64,000 nt of DNA from Streptomyces orinoci (lineage in GTDB: Bacteria > Actinomycetota > Actinomycetes > Streptomycetales > Streptomycetaceae), in contig NZ_PHNC01000031.1 in assembly GCF_003121295.1 (NCBI RefSeq), forward strand, positions 1,118,439 to 1,182,438. The letters are read 5' to 3'. The stretch's first letter is position 1. Each line of letters opens with the position of its first letter. Shown in pieces: positions 41,177-48,967 of the stretch. A program made the position numbers and the translations under genes. The notes under the pieces were generated by a model. It was not told where the DNA came from, ran no database searches, and was given only the letters and a program-made list of their open reading frames with translations.

Positions 41177-42712
41177 TCAGGCATGCGCCGATTCGGTGAC
41201 CACCTCGCGGTCATCCGTGCCGCCTTCCGGCCGGGGGTTGGGCAGGAAGGCCGCGACCAGGGCCAGGGCCGCCAGGGCGGTGATGCCGCAGATGACCAGG
41301 GCGAGGTCCATACCGTGCAGATAGGCCAGGTCGGCGGAGTGGGCCAGCGCCCGGTCGCCCAGCTTCGCGGCCACCGCGTGCGCCCCGATGACGGAGTCCT
41401 GGGCGGCCGAGGCGGCCGGGTGGGGGAGCCGGCCGGTGTCCAGGTGGGCGGTGTAGCTGCCGGCGATCACGCTGCCCAGGATGGCCAGCCCGATGGCGCC
41501 CGCCACCTGGCGGAGCGTCATCAGCAGGCCGGAGCCACTGCCCGCCCGGTCGCGGGGCAGGGCGCTCAGCCCGCCGGTCATGGCCGGCACCACGGCCATG
41601 CCGAAGCCCAGGCCGACCAGGGCGAGCCAGACGGCGGTGAAGCCATAGCCGTCATGGACCGAGGTGGTGCCGCCGGTGAACGCGGCCGCCGCCATGATGC
41701 CCAGCCCGGCGCAGATCACCGGGCGGGGGCCCCACCGGGTGAGCAGCGGACCAATGGCCCGGGAGGCCACCAGCATGCCCAGCGGCATGGGCATCATCCG
41801 CACTCCGGTGCCCAGGGCGTCATTGCCGAGGACGGTCTGCAGATAGGCGGGCAGCACAAACATCAGGCCGGTGAGGGTGAACATCACCAGGGAGGCGGCC
41901 ACGGTGTTCCACAGAAAGCCGCGGTGCCGCAGCAGGGAGAGGTCCAGCATCGGCCTGGCCTGCCGGCTCTCCCACAGCACCAGGGCGGTGATCAGTACCA
42001 CCGAGGCGGCCAGCATGCCCAGCACCACCGGTGAACTCCAGCCGCGGGCGGGGCCCTCGTTGACGCCGTAGACCAGGCTGCCCAGCCCGGTGACGGTGAG
42101 CACGGTGGTGAGGGCATCGACCCTGGGGGCAGAGGGGTCGGAGGTCTCCGGGAGCAGGGTGAGGCAGGCGACCATGGCGATGGCGATCAGCGGGACGTTG
42201 ATCAGGAAGATCGAACCCCACCAGTAGTGGTTGAGCAGCAGGCCGCCCAGGATGGGGCCGAGCGGCAGGCCCAGCGCGGAGGCGGCGGAGACCAGCCCCA
42301 TGGCCTTGGCCCGCTCCCCGGGGGCGAACAGGGTCGGCACCACGGACATGGTGAGCGGGAAGATCAGCCCGGCGCCCACGCCCATCACCGAGCGGGCGGC
42401 GATCACGGTGGCGGAGTCATCGGCCAGGGTGCCCAGCAGCGAGCCGGCCAGGAACACGGCCAGGCCCGTCACCAGCATCCGGCGGCGGCCGAAGCGGTCG
42501 CCGAGGAAGCCGGCCGGGAGCATCAGGGCGGCCAGGACGACCAGATAGGAGTCGCCTATCAGCTGCAAGGTGCTGCTGTCGGCGTGGAGTTCGCCGGCCA
42601 TGGTGGGCAGGGCGACATTGAGGATGGTGCCGTCGAAACCGAGGGTGAGCATGCAGGCGACGATCGCGCCCAGTGCCCACCAGCGGCGGGGGTCGGGGCT
42701 GGGAGTGGTCAC
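41177..42712 (-). CDS. MFS drug efflux transporter, EmrB/QacA (DHA2) family
   Basis: 511-residue transporter with 14 predicted helices. Motif A/DHA2 features: TLGFDGTILNVALPTMAGEL in TM1, LMLPAGFLGDRFGRRRMLVT after TM2, IAARSVMGVGAGLIFPLTMS in TM4, and ASALGLPLGPILGGLLL in TM5 (motif C). These proteins export drugs and dyes using the proton gradient. Start GTG 42712 with GGAGGGACC. The operon also contains tetR. The promoter has a consensus TTGACA -35 box and overlapping half sites for the repressor. Confidence 0.95.
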   Translation of the reverse strand: MTTPSPDPRRWWALGAIVACMLTLGFDGTILNVALPTMAGELHADSSTLQLIGDSYLVVLAALMLPAGFLGDRFGRRRMLVTGLAVFLAGSLLGTLADDSATVIAARSVMGVGAGLIFPLTMSVVPTLFAPGERAKAMGLVSAASALGLPLGPILGGLLLNHYWWGSIFLINVPLIAIAMVACLTLLPETSDPSAPRVDALTTVLTVTGLGSLVYGVNEGPARGWSSPVVLGMLAASVVLITALVLWESRQARPMLDLSLLRHRGFLWNTVAASLVMFTLTGLMFVLPAYLQTVLGNDALGTGVRMMPMPLGMLVASRAIGPLLTRWGPRPVICAGLGIMAAAAFTGGTTSVHDGYGFTAVWLALVGLGFGMAVVPAMTGGLSALPRDRAGSGSGLLMTLRQVAGAIGLAILGSVIAGSYTAHLDTGRLPHPAASAAQDSVIGAHAVAAKLGDRALAHSADLAYLHGMDLALVICGITALAALALVAAFLPNPRPEGGTDDREVVTESAHA

Positions 42713-42743
42713 GGTCCCTCCGGTGGCAGGAGTCGGTGTCTTG

Positions 42744-42776
42744 TGACAGTAACTCGCAAAAGATTAAAGCTGTCAA
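42744..42776 (-). promoter_or_regulatory. Promoter and candidate TetR operator of the MFS operon
   Basis: On the minus strand TTGACA (42776-42771) is followed after 17 bases by GTTACT (42753-42748). TGACAG and CTGTCA half sites (42744-42749 and 42770-42775) overlap the -10 and -35 boxes and form an inverted repeat with 20 bases between, so a repressor bound there would block polymerase. Confidence 0.55.
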
Positions 42777-42888
42777 ACGACTTTGCCTGTCGCTGACGTT
42801 CTTGATGCCGTCCTGACTGTCAGTGGCGTGTGTAACGCTCTGTACGGGGCAGGCGACCGGTCAGTGAGACACAGGAGGGGGATCGGTG

Positions 42889-43200
42889 ATGGGTGCAGCC
42901 GTGCTGAACGTGTCGGCCGTGCTGGTCGCGGCGCTGTGCGTGGGGGGATATCTGCTGGCCGGAGAGGCCGCCGTGCTGGCCGTGGTGCTGGCCGCGATCG
43001 GTGTCCTGGCATGGAAAGTGGCCGCGACCTCACGGCCACGGCCACTGCGGGGCGGGTCCCGGGCGCATCGGGCGCCCAGACCCTCTGTGTCGTCCTCAGT
43101 GGTGCGAATACGCCACCAGGGAGATGCCGACGTAGTGCACCGCAAAGGCGGCCAGCGTCAGCGAGTGGAAGACCTCATGGAAACCGAACCAGCGGGGTGA
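42889..43200 (+). CDS. Small membrane protein overlapping the hemolysin III gene
   Basis: 103-residue frame with two N-terminal hydrophobic segments (VLNVSAVLVAALCVGGYLLA, AAVLAVVLAAIGVLAW) and a hydrophilic Arg-rich tail. AGGAGGGGG lies eight bases before ATG 42889 (GTG 42886 adds one residue), one of the best ribosome sites in the window. The last 105 bases overlap, on the opposite strand, the end of the hemolysin III gene; the tail may be non-conserved readthrough of a short membrane protein. No family recognised. Confidence 0.5.
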   Translation: MGAAVLNVSAVLVAALCVGGYLLAGEAAVLAVVLAAIGVLAWKVAATSRPRPLRGGSRAHRAPRPSVSSSVVRIRHQGDADVVHRKGGQRQRVEDLMETEPAG

Positions 43201-43800
43201 GGGATTGGGGCGCTTGATCCCGTAGATCACGCCGCCCGCGCTGTAGAGCAGACCGCCGACGATCACCAGGACCAGGACGGCGATGCCTCCCTTGCGCAGG
43301 AAGTCGGGGAGGAAGAACACCGCCGCCCAGCCCATGGCCACATAGCAGGGGATGTAGAGCCAGCGTGGCGCACCGAGCCAGAACACCCGGAAGGCGATGC
43401 CGGCCACCGCCGCGGCCCACACCGCCCACAGCAGCAACTGCCCGCGCCCGCCCGGGACCAGGAGCATGGTCAGCGGGGTATAGGTGCCGGCGATGATCAG
43501 GAAGATATTGGCGTGGTCGAGCCGGCGGAGCACCGCCGTGGTGCGCGGGCTCCAGTTGCCCCGGTGGTAGAGCGCGCTGACCCCGAACAGCAGACAGGCG
43601 CTCAGTACATAGACAGCACAGGCGATCCGGGCTCGGGTGCTGTCGGCCAGGGCGGTCAGAAAGACGCCGGATACCAGCACGGCCGGGAACATCCCGGCGT
43701 GCAACCAGCCGCGCAGCCGCGGCTTGAGCGGCGGTGCCTCATTCGCGGCACCGGCGGGAGTCGGGAGAGCGACGGGCGCTGCGTCGGGCGCGGAAGTCAT
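43096..43800 (-). CDS. Hemolysin III family protein (PAQR/YqfA)
   Basis: 234-residue integral membrane protein with seven hydrophobic segments. The conserved metal-binding motifs of the PAQR superfamily are present: VSALYHR (after TM2), RRLDHANIFLIIAGTYTP, and the C-terminal WFGFHEVFHSLTLAAFAVHYVG with three His. These are the Ser/His/Asp residues that bind zinc in AdipoR-like hydrolases. Bacterial members are named hemolysin III but their natural role is uncertain, possibly lipid hydrolysis. ATG 43800. Its 3' end overlaps the convergent small membrane gene. Confidence 0.93.
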   Translation of the reverse strand: MTSAPDAAPVALPTPAGAANEAPPLKPRLRGWLHAGMFPAVLVSGVFLTALADSTRARIACAVYVLSACLLFGVSALYHRGNWSPRTTAVLRRLDHANIFLIIAGTYTPLTMLLVPGGRGQLLLWAVWAAAVAGIAFRVFWLGAPRWLYIPCYVAMGWAAVFFLPDFLRKGGIAVLVLVIVGGLLYSAGGVIYGIKRPNPSPRWFGFHEVFHSLTLAAFAVHYVGISLVAYSHH

Positions 43801-43987
43801 GGGCTCATGCTAACTACGCCACCGTAGGTTACGGCGCGGTCTCACGTGGCGATGGTCACGGGGGTGCCCTCTGGACAGAAGCCCAAGGGAGTCGGATGAT
43901 CAAATGAGTGCGGGCGGCACCGGATGAGCGGAAACGGGAAGCGTCTGGGTCGCAGCCCCCAAGGGGCGAATGTGCAGAAGCGGACTC

Positions 43988-44007
43988 CCGCCGTCGTTGA
44001 ACGGCGG
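43988..44007. promoter_or_regulatory. CCGCCGT-N6-ACGGCGG dyad upstream of pckG
   Basis: Perfect 7-bp arms around CGTTGA, 70 bases before the pckG start. It could be an operator or leader stem-loop. The remaining 200 bases of the upstream gap show no other clear structure. Confidence 0.4.
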
Positions 44008-44076
44008 CGAAGAGCCGTTCCACCCTCAATAAGTGACGCCGGGACGGACATTGGCGCCCGGCGGGACGGAGCGATC

Positions 44077-45897
44077 GTGGCGCGCGCAATTGCGGCTCCC
44101 ACCACCCTCACCAACCACCAGGGGCTGATCTCCTGGGTCGAAGAGATCGCCGCCCTCACTCAGCCGGACCGGGTCGTCTGGTGCGACGGCTCCGAGGCGG
44201 AGTACGAGCGCCTCTGCGAAGAACTGGTCGCCAAGGGCACCTTCAGAAAGCTCGACCCGGTCAAGCGCCCCAACTCCTACTACGCCGCCTCCGACCCCAG
44301 CGATGTGGCACGTGTGGAGGACCGCACCTTCATCTGCTCCGAGCGGGAGGAGGACGCCGGGCCGACCAACCACTGGAAGGCGCCGGCCGAGATGCGCGAG
44401 ATCTTCGCGGGCGAGAACGGCATTTTCCGTGGCGCCATGCGGGGCCGCACCATGTATGTGGTGCCGTTCTGCATGGGGCCGCTGGGCTCGCCGCTGTCCG
44501 CGATGGGCGTGGAGATCACCGACTCCGCCTATGTCGCCGTCTCCATGCGCACCATGACCCGCATGGGCGCGGCCGTCCTCCAGGAGCTCGGCGAGAACGG
44601 CGACTTCGTCAAGGCCGTCCACACCCTCGGCGCCCCCCTGGAGCCCGGCCAGGCCGACGTCCCCTGGCCCTGCAACTCCACCAAGTACATCTCGCACTTC
44701 CCCGAGGGCCGGGAGATCTGGTCCTACGGCTCCGGCTACGGCGGCAACGCCCTGCTGGGCAAGAAGTGCTACGCCCTGCGCATCGCCTCGGTGATGGCCC
44801 GCGACGAGGGCTGGCTCGCCGAGCACATGCTGATCCTCAAGCTCACCCCGCCCCAGGGCGAGCCCAAGTACGTGGCCGCCGCCTTCCCCTCCGCCTGCGG
44901 CAAGACCAACCTGGCCATGCTGGAGCCCACCATCTCCGGCTGGACGGTGGAGACCATCGGCGACGACATCGCCTGGATGCGCTTCGGCGAGGACGGCCGC
45001 CTCTACGCCATCAACCCCGAGGCGGGCTTCTTCGGCGTCGCCCCCGGCACCGGTGAGCACACCAACGCCAATGCGATGAAGACCCTTTGGGGCAACGCGG
45101 TCTTCACCAATGTCGCCCTCACCGACGACGGCGATGTGTGGTGGGAGGGCATGACCGAGGAGCAGCCCGCCCATCTCACGGACTGGAAGGGCAACGACTG
45201 GACGCCGGCCGGCACTTCGCCCGCCGCGCACCCCAACGCCCGCTTCACCGTGCCCGCTTCACAGTGCCCGATCATCGCGCCCGAGTGGGAGGACCCCAAG
45301 GGCGTGCCCATCTCCGCCATCCTCTTCGGTGGCCGCCGTGCCTCCGCCGTGCCGCTGGTCACCGAGTCCTTCAGCTGGCAGCACGGCGTCTTCATCGGCG
45401 CCAACGTCGCCTCCGAGAAGACCGCCGCCGCCGAGGGCAAGGTGGGCGAGCTGCGCCGGGACCCCTTCGCCATGCTGCCGTTCTGCGGCTACAACATGGG
45501 CGACTACATGGGCCACTGGATCAGGATCGGCCAGGGCCGGGACCAGTCCAAGCTGCCCAAGATCTACTACGTCAACTGGTTCCGCAAGGATGCGGACGGC
45601 CGGTTCGTCTGGCCCGGCTTCGGCGAGAACAGCCGGGTGCTGAAGTGGATCGTGGAGCGCCTGGAGGGCAAGGCGGAGGGCGTCGAGACGCCCATCGGTG
45701 TGCTGCCGACGCGCGACTCGCTCGACCTGGACGGCCTGGACATCCCCGAGGCCGACCTGGAGCTGCTGCTCACGGTGGACCGGGAGGTCTGGCGCGAGGA
45801 GGCGGCGCTGGTGCCGGAGCACCTCAACACCTTCGGGGACCACACCCCGAAGGAGCTGTGGGACGAGTACCGGGCGCTGGTGCAGCGCCTGGGGTGA
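44077..45897 (+). CDS. pckG: GTP-dependent phosphoenolpyruvate carboxykinase
   Basis: 606-residue cytoplasmic enzyme that converts oxaloacetate and GTP to PEP, CO2 and GDP, the entry step of gluconeogenesis. Diagnostic: kinase P-loop AAFPSACGKTNLAM near residue 275, metal-binding GDDIAWMRFGEDGRLYAINPEAGFFGVAPGT shared block (Asp and His ligands nearby), GTP-base region SFSWQHGVFIGAN, and MLPFCGYNMGDYMGHW. Length is standard for the GTP type. GTG 44077, with GGAG at six bases, fits the family N-terminus; the ORF is open back to 43924 but that extension has no homology. Between pckG and the ribosomal cluster lies a large nested inverted repeat. Confidence 0.97.
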   Translation: MARAIAAPTTLTNHQGLISWVEEIAALTQPDRVVWCDGSEAEYERLCEELVAKGTFRKLDPVKRPNSYYAASDPSDVARVEDRTFICSEREEDAGPTNHWKAPAEMREIFAGENGIFRGAMRGRTMYVVPFCMGPLGSPLSAMGVEITDSAYVAVSMRTMTRMGAAVLQELGENGDFVKAVHTLGAPLEPGQADVPWPCNSTKYISHFPEGREIWSYGSGYGGNALLGKKCYALRIASVMARDEGWLAEHMLILKLTPPQGEPKYVAAAFPSACGKTNLAMLEPTISGWTVETIGDDIAWMRFGEDGRLYAINPEAGFFGVAPGTGEHTNANAMKTLWGNAVFTNVALTDDGDVWWEGMTEEQPAHLTDWKGNDWTPAGTSPAAHPNARFTVPASQCPIIAPEWEDPKGVPISAILFGGRRASAVPLVTESFSWQHGVFIGANVASEKTAAAEGKVGELRRDPFAMLPFCGYNMGDYMGHWIRIGQGRDQSKLPKIYYVNWFRKDADGRFVWPGFGENSRVLKWIVERLEGKAEGVETPIGVLPTRDSLDLDGLDIPEADLELLLTVDREVWREEAALVPEHLNTFGDHTPKELWDEYRALVQRLG

Positions 45898-45905
45898 TCC
45901 CCCCT

Positions 45906-46029
45906 GCGGGCCGGTGGGCGGGCACGCGCCCGCGGTGCGAACTCCGCCCACCCGCCCGCCGATTGCCCTCCGGACAGCGGGCGGGTGGGAAGCTGCACGC
46001 CGAAGGCGCGTGCCCGCCCGCCGGCCCGC
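45906..46029. repeat. Large nested inverted repeat between pckG and rpsN
   Basis: Outer arms 45906-45930 and 46005-46029 are 25 bp with one mismatch (GCGGGCCGGTGGGCGGGCAC and continuing ACGCGCC side). Inner arms 45947-45959 and 45977-45989 are 13 bp and perfect (CCCACCCGCCCGC / GCGGGCGGGTGGG), around a 17-base loop. A short GTGC/GCAC helix fits between them. The whole would fold into one rod of over 40 base pairs. It lies between convergent genes and may terminate both, or be a miniature mobile element. Confidence 0.85.
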
Positions 46030-46165
46030 TCACGGCGCGCCCGGATGTGCTGTCCCGGGAGATCGGTGCCGCCTCAGCGCCGGGTGGCGGCGCGTCGGCG
46101 GACGGTGTCCGGGAGGGTCCTGCTGCGTCAGGCGGCGAGCCGGCTGCAGGCGGACCGGGCGCGGG

Positions 46166-46471
46166 TCACCAACTGCTCTTGGTCACGCCGGGCAGCTCGC
46201 CCGCGTGGGCCATCTCGCGCACCCGGATGCGGGACAGGCCAAAGGCCCGCAGATGGCCACGGGGGCGCCCGTCCACGGCATCGCGGTTGCGCAGGCGGGT
46301 GGCGCTGGCGTCGCGGGGCTGCCGGCTCAGTTCCCGCTGGGCGGCGGCGCGTTCCTCGTCCGAAGACCCGGGAAACGAGATGACCGCCTTCAGCGCGGCG
46401 CGGCGCGCGGCGTAGCGGGCCACGACGAGGCGCCGCTGCTCATTCTTCGCGATCTTGCTCTTCTTCGCCAT
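46166..46471 (-). CDS. rpsN: 30S ribosomal protein S14, zinc-independent form
   Basis: 101-residue S14. SKIAKNEQRRLVVARYAARR at the N-terminus and RDAVDGRPRGHLRAFGLSRI, RVREMAHAGELPGVTKSSW at the C-terminus are diagnostic. It contains no Cys, so it is the C-minus paralogue that lacks the zinc ribbon and allows ribosome assembly under zinc starvation. It overlaps the upstream rpmB stop by one base (TGATG), so both are coupled. The housekeeping zinc form will be elsewhere. The gene ends 60 bases from a large inverted repeat region. Confidence 0.97.
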   Translation of the reverse strand: MAKKSKIAKNEQRRLVVARYAARRAALKAVISFPGSSDEERAAAQRELSRQPRDASATRLRNRDAVDGRPRGHLRAFGLSRIRVREMAHAGELPGVTKSSW

Positions 46472-46707
46472 CAGACCTTCTCTCCCCGGGCGCGGATACG
46501 GGCCACTGCGGCCTCGATGCCGATCGTGTCCACGGTCTTGATGCCCTTGGCCGAGAGCGTGAGCCGGACATGACGGCCTTCGCTCGGCAGCCAGTAGCGC
46601 TTGCGCTGGATGTTGGGGTCGAAGCGGCGCTTGCTGCGCCGGTGCGAGTGGGAGATGTGATGGCCGAAGCCGGGCTGCCGGCCCGTGAGTTGGCAGTGGG
46701 CGGACAT
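46471..46707 (-). CDS. rpmB: 50S ribosomal protein L28, zinc-independent form
   Basis: 78-residue L28 with CQLTGRQPGFGHHISHSHRR and RRFDPNIQRKRYWLPSEGRH. Only one Cys (residue 5) remains of the four that bind zinc in the C-plus form, so this is the zinc-independent paralogue. ATG 46707 has a GGAGGA ribosome site. It is the first gene of the rpmB-rpsN operon, divergent from rpmE with a Zur-like site between, typical of zinc-regulated paralogue sets in streptomycetes. Confidence 0.97.
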   Translation of the reverse strand: MSAHCQLTGRQPGFGHHISHSHRRSKRRFDPNIQRKRYWLPSEGRHVRLTLSAKGIKTVDTIGIEAAVARIRARGEKV

Positions 46708-46753
46708 GGGGTTCCTCCTCCATTGGCGGCAATGGCAGCACACTAACGCTTAA

Positions 46754-46774
46754 TGAAAATGAAAACCAATCTCC
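46754..46774. promoter_or_regulatory. Zur-like binding site between the divergent ribosomal operons
   Basis: Two overlapping 15-mers resemble the actinobacterial Zur box TGAAAATNRTTTTCA: TGAAAATGAAAACCA (46754-46768, about 11 of 15) and TGAAAACCAATCTCC (46760-46774, about 12 of 15 when read on the minus strand as GGAGATTGGTTTTCA). It is 47 bases from the rpmB start and 60 bases from the rpmE start, in position to repress both operons when zinc is plentiful. Confidence 0.6.
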
Positions 46775-46833
46775 TGTATGGTGCTGTTCATGGCCAAGCA
46801 CCGCCGTAACTTCCATGAGGAGCGCCGAGAGCC

Positions 46834-47091
46834 ATGAAGCCCGGAATCCACCCCGCCTACCACCCGGTCGTCTTCCGTGACCGGGCCGCCGACTTCGCCT
46901 TCCTGACCCGCTCGACCGCCACCAGCGACAAGACCGTCGAGTGGGAGGACGGCAACACCTACCCGGTCATCGACGTCGAGATCTCCTCGGCGAGCCACCC
47001 CTTCTACACCGGCACCCAGCGCATCGTGGACACCGCGGGGCGGGTCGAGCGCTTCGAGCGGCGCTACGGGCGCTCACGGAGCAAGCGGTGA
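46834..47091 (+). CDS. rpmE2: 50S ribosomal protein L31, type B (zinc-independent)
   Basis: 85-residue type B L31: KPGIHPAYHPVVFRDRAADF and HPFYTGTQRIVDTAGRVERF are characteristic. It has no Cys, so it replaces the zinc-containing type A L31 when zinc is scarce. ATG 46834 with GAGGAGCGCC upstream. The stop overlaps the start of the COG0523 gene by four bases. With S14, L28 and S18 of this cluster it forms a zinc-sparing set of ribosomal proteins. Confidence 0.97.
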   Translation: MKPGIHPAYHPVVFRDRAADFAFLTRSTATSDKTVEWEDGNTYPVIDVEISSASHPFYTGTQRIVDTAGRVERFERRYGRSRSKR

Positions 47092-48263
47092 GCGGGGACC
47101 GGACGCCGCTGCCGGTCGCGATCGTCGCCGGATTGCATGCCGGCGCCCGCCGGGCCGCCGTCGAGGAGATCCTGCGCACGGTCCCCGGCTCGGTCGCCCT
47201 GCACCACGACCTGACGTCCGCCGTCCACAGCGCGGTGCACCGCACCGTACGTGATGCCGGCGGCCTGCTGGACAGCGGTGACGCACCCCTGGTGAACGAC
47301 TGTGCGTGCTGCGCGCTGCGCGAGGACCTGGTCCCCGAACTGCTGCGGCTCGCCGGGGAGAACAGGTACCGGCTTGCCGTCGTGGAACTGTGGGACTCCG
47401 TCGAACCCCAGGCCATGGCCGGAGTCATCGCCGACGCGGGTGCACCGCTCGCGCTGACCGGGGTCGCCACCGTGACCGACCCGGCCCTTGTCCTGCCGTA
47501 CCTGTCCAACGGCGATGACCTGGCCGACGCCGGGCTCGCCGCCGCCCCGACCGACCAGCGCACGGTCGCCGACACCTTCGCCCGGCAACTGGAGTACCCC
47601 ACGGTCATCGCCCTCGGTGCGGACGGTTCGCACCCGCAGGACGTCGAGCCCGCCGACGACTCCGACCACGCGCTGCTCGCCCAGCTCACGCCGGGCGCCC
47701 GCAGGGTACGCGTGGACAGCGGTGCCCTGGGCGCGGTCCTGCTGGCGGGCTTCGATGTGGCGGCGGCCGCCGCCCGTGTGCACCCCGCGTGCGCGCTGCT
47801 GCCCCAGGAGGCCGACGAGCATGAGGTGAGCACCTTCGTCTGGCGGCGCGAACGGCCCTTCCACCCGCAGCGCCTCTATGCGGCGCTGGAGGACCTGACC
47901 TGCGCCGCCGCCCGCAGCCGTGGACGGTTCTGGCTGGCGGACCGCCCCGACACCCTTCTGTCGTGGGATGCCGCGGGCGGCGCGCTCTGCGTGGAGTCGG
48001 CCGGCCCCTGGCTGGCCGCCCTGCCCGACGCCGCCTGGGAGATGGTGCCCGCCGAACGCCGCCTCGCCGCCTCCCTGGACTGGCACCCCGAACACGGCGA
48101 CCGCTGCCAGTACCTGACCTTCACCTCACCCGGCCTGGACCGCGACGGCCTGTCGGCCCTGCTCGACTCCTGCCTGCTCACCGATGACGAGTACGCGGCG
48201 GGCAGGGAGCGCTGGCAGCAACTCTCGCACGCCTTCGACGACTTGCTCGACCCCGTGACCTGA
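47088..48263 (+). CDS. CobW/COG0523-family protein with degenerate P-loop
   Basis: 391-residue protein of the COG0523 group of zinc metallochaperone GTPases. The metal-binding CxCC is intact (NDCACCALREDLVPELLRL near residue 70), and the C-terminal CobW_C domain is present (EVSTFVWRRERPFHPQRLYA, then SAGPWLAALPDAAW). The nucleotide-binding P-loop, normally GxxGxGKT/S, reads AGLHAGARRAAVEE, with Arg-Arg in place of Lys-Thr/Ser, so GTP binding or hydrolysis is doubtful. Start GTG 47088 overlaps the rpmE2 stop. The position in a Zur-type cluster of zinc-free ribosomal paralogues suggests zinc handling under starvation. From memory other Streptomyces have the same degenerate form. Confidence 0.9.
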   Translation: MSGDRTPLPVAIVAGLHAGARRAAVEEILRTVPGSVALHHDLTSAVHSAVHRTVRDAGGLLDSGDAPLVNDCACCALREDLVPELLRLAGENRYRLAVVELWDSVEPQAMAGVIADAGAPLALTGVATVTDPALVLPYLSNGDDLADAGLAAAPTDQRTVADTFARQLEYPTVIALGADGSHPQDVEPADDSDHALLAQLTPGARRVRVDSGALGAVLLAGFDVAAAAARVHPACALLPQEADEHEVSTFVWRRERPFHPQRLYAALEDLTCAAARSRGRFWLADRPDTLLSWDAAGGALCVESAGPWLAALPDAAWEMVPAERRLAASLDWHPEHGDRCQYLTFTSPGLDRDGLSALLDSCLLTDDEYAAGRERWQQLSHAFDDLLDPVT

Positions 48264-48283
48264 AGGAAAGGACCGATCTCACC

Positions 48284-48526
48284 ATGCCCCGACCCACCAG
48301 CAAGCGGCGGCAGACCGTCAAGCGCCGGCGCGTGAACCCGCTGGACGCCGCCGGCATCACCTATGTCGATTACAAGGACACCGATCTGCTGCGGAAGTTC
48401 ATCTCCGACCGCGGAAAGATCCGCAGCCGTCGGGTGACCCAGGTGACGCGTCAGCAGCAGCGGCGGATAGCGCAGGCCATCAAGAACGCACGCGAGATGG
48501 CGCTCCTGCCCTATAGCTCCCGGTAG
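48284..48526 (+). CDS. rpsR: 30S ribosomal protein S18, zinc-independent form
   Basis: 80-residue S18 with GITYVDYKDTDLLRKFISDR and GKIRSRRVTQVTRQQQRRIA. It has no Cys, unlike the zinc-binding form with CxxC near the N-terminus, so it is the fourth zinc-free ribosomal protein of this cluster. ATG 48284, ribosome site AGGAAAGGA. It follows the COG0523 gene by 20 bases and is probably the last gene of the rpmE2 operon. A zinc-free L33 (rpmG), often present in such clusters, was not found here. Confidence 0.97.
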   Translation: MPRPTSKRRQTVKRRRVNPLDAAGITYVDYKDTDLLRKFISDRGKIRSRRVTQVTRQQQRRIAQAIKNAREMALLPYSSR

Positions 48527-48561
48527 CCGGAGCGACCGCCCGGCGTCCTGGGACACCACAC

Positions 48562-48966
48562 CTAAACCGCCAGCCCCAGTGCCGCCGCGTGCGCGGCCAG
48601 CCGTCGCGCGGCCAGGGCTGCGCCCGCCTGGTCGCCGCGCTGGGTGGCGACCACCAGGGCCTGGCCGGCCAGCATATGGGCGCGCTGGTGCAGCCTGGCC
48701 GGGTCGCCCGCCCGCGACGGAGCCGCCCGCAGCGGCGCGTTGCCGCCCCGCAGCCGGGCCACCGCCGCCGCCAACTCACCTGCCGCCGCGTCCAGTTCCG
48801 GCGAAGCCGCCAGTGCCCGCAGCTCGTCCGTCACGGTCAGCAGCGCCGTGAGATGCCCGGCCAGCCGGATGTCCAGTTCCTCGGCGCGGGAGCGGTGCAG
48901 ACCCCGCATGGCGCCACACTGTGCGGCCACCGCGTGCAGCGATGGCGTGCGGATCGGCTCGTACAT
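48562..48966 (-). CDS. Small hypothetical protein (DUF6238-like)
   Basis: 134-residue helical protein. LHRSRAEELDIRLAGHLTAL and RLHQRAHMLAGQALVVATQR resemble small streptomycete proteins I recall as DUF6238, but the match is from memory and uncertain. No membrane or signal segment. ATG 48966 has a perfect AGGAGG six bases upstream, but that sequence lies in one arm of an 11-bp perfect hairpin; translation may therefore be conditional. An imperfect 15-bp palindrome (TTGGACAATGTCTAA) lies further upstream. Confidence 0.65.
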   Translation of the reverse strand: MYEPIRTPSLHAVAAQCGAMRGLHRSRAEELDIRLAGHLTALLTVTDELRALAASPELDAAAGELAAAVARLRGGNAPLRAAPSRAGDPARLHQRAHMLAGQALVVATQRGDQAGAALAARRLAAHAAALGLAV

Positions 48967-48967
48967 G

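Noticed and set aside
43924..44076. N-terminal extension of PEP carboxykinase by 51 codons
   Set aside because: No homology, no ribosome site at 43924, and GTG 44077 has GGAG at the right distance and the family N-terminus.
45906..46029. Insertion sequence ends
   Set aside because: There is no transposase between the arms and only about 120 bp in total, so at most a miniature element.
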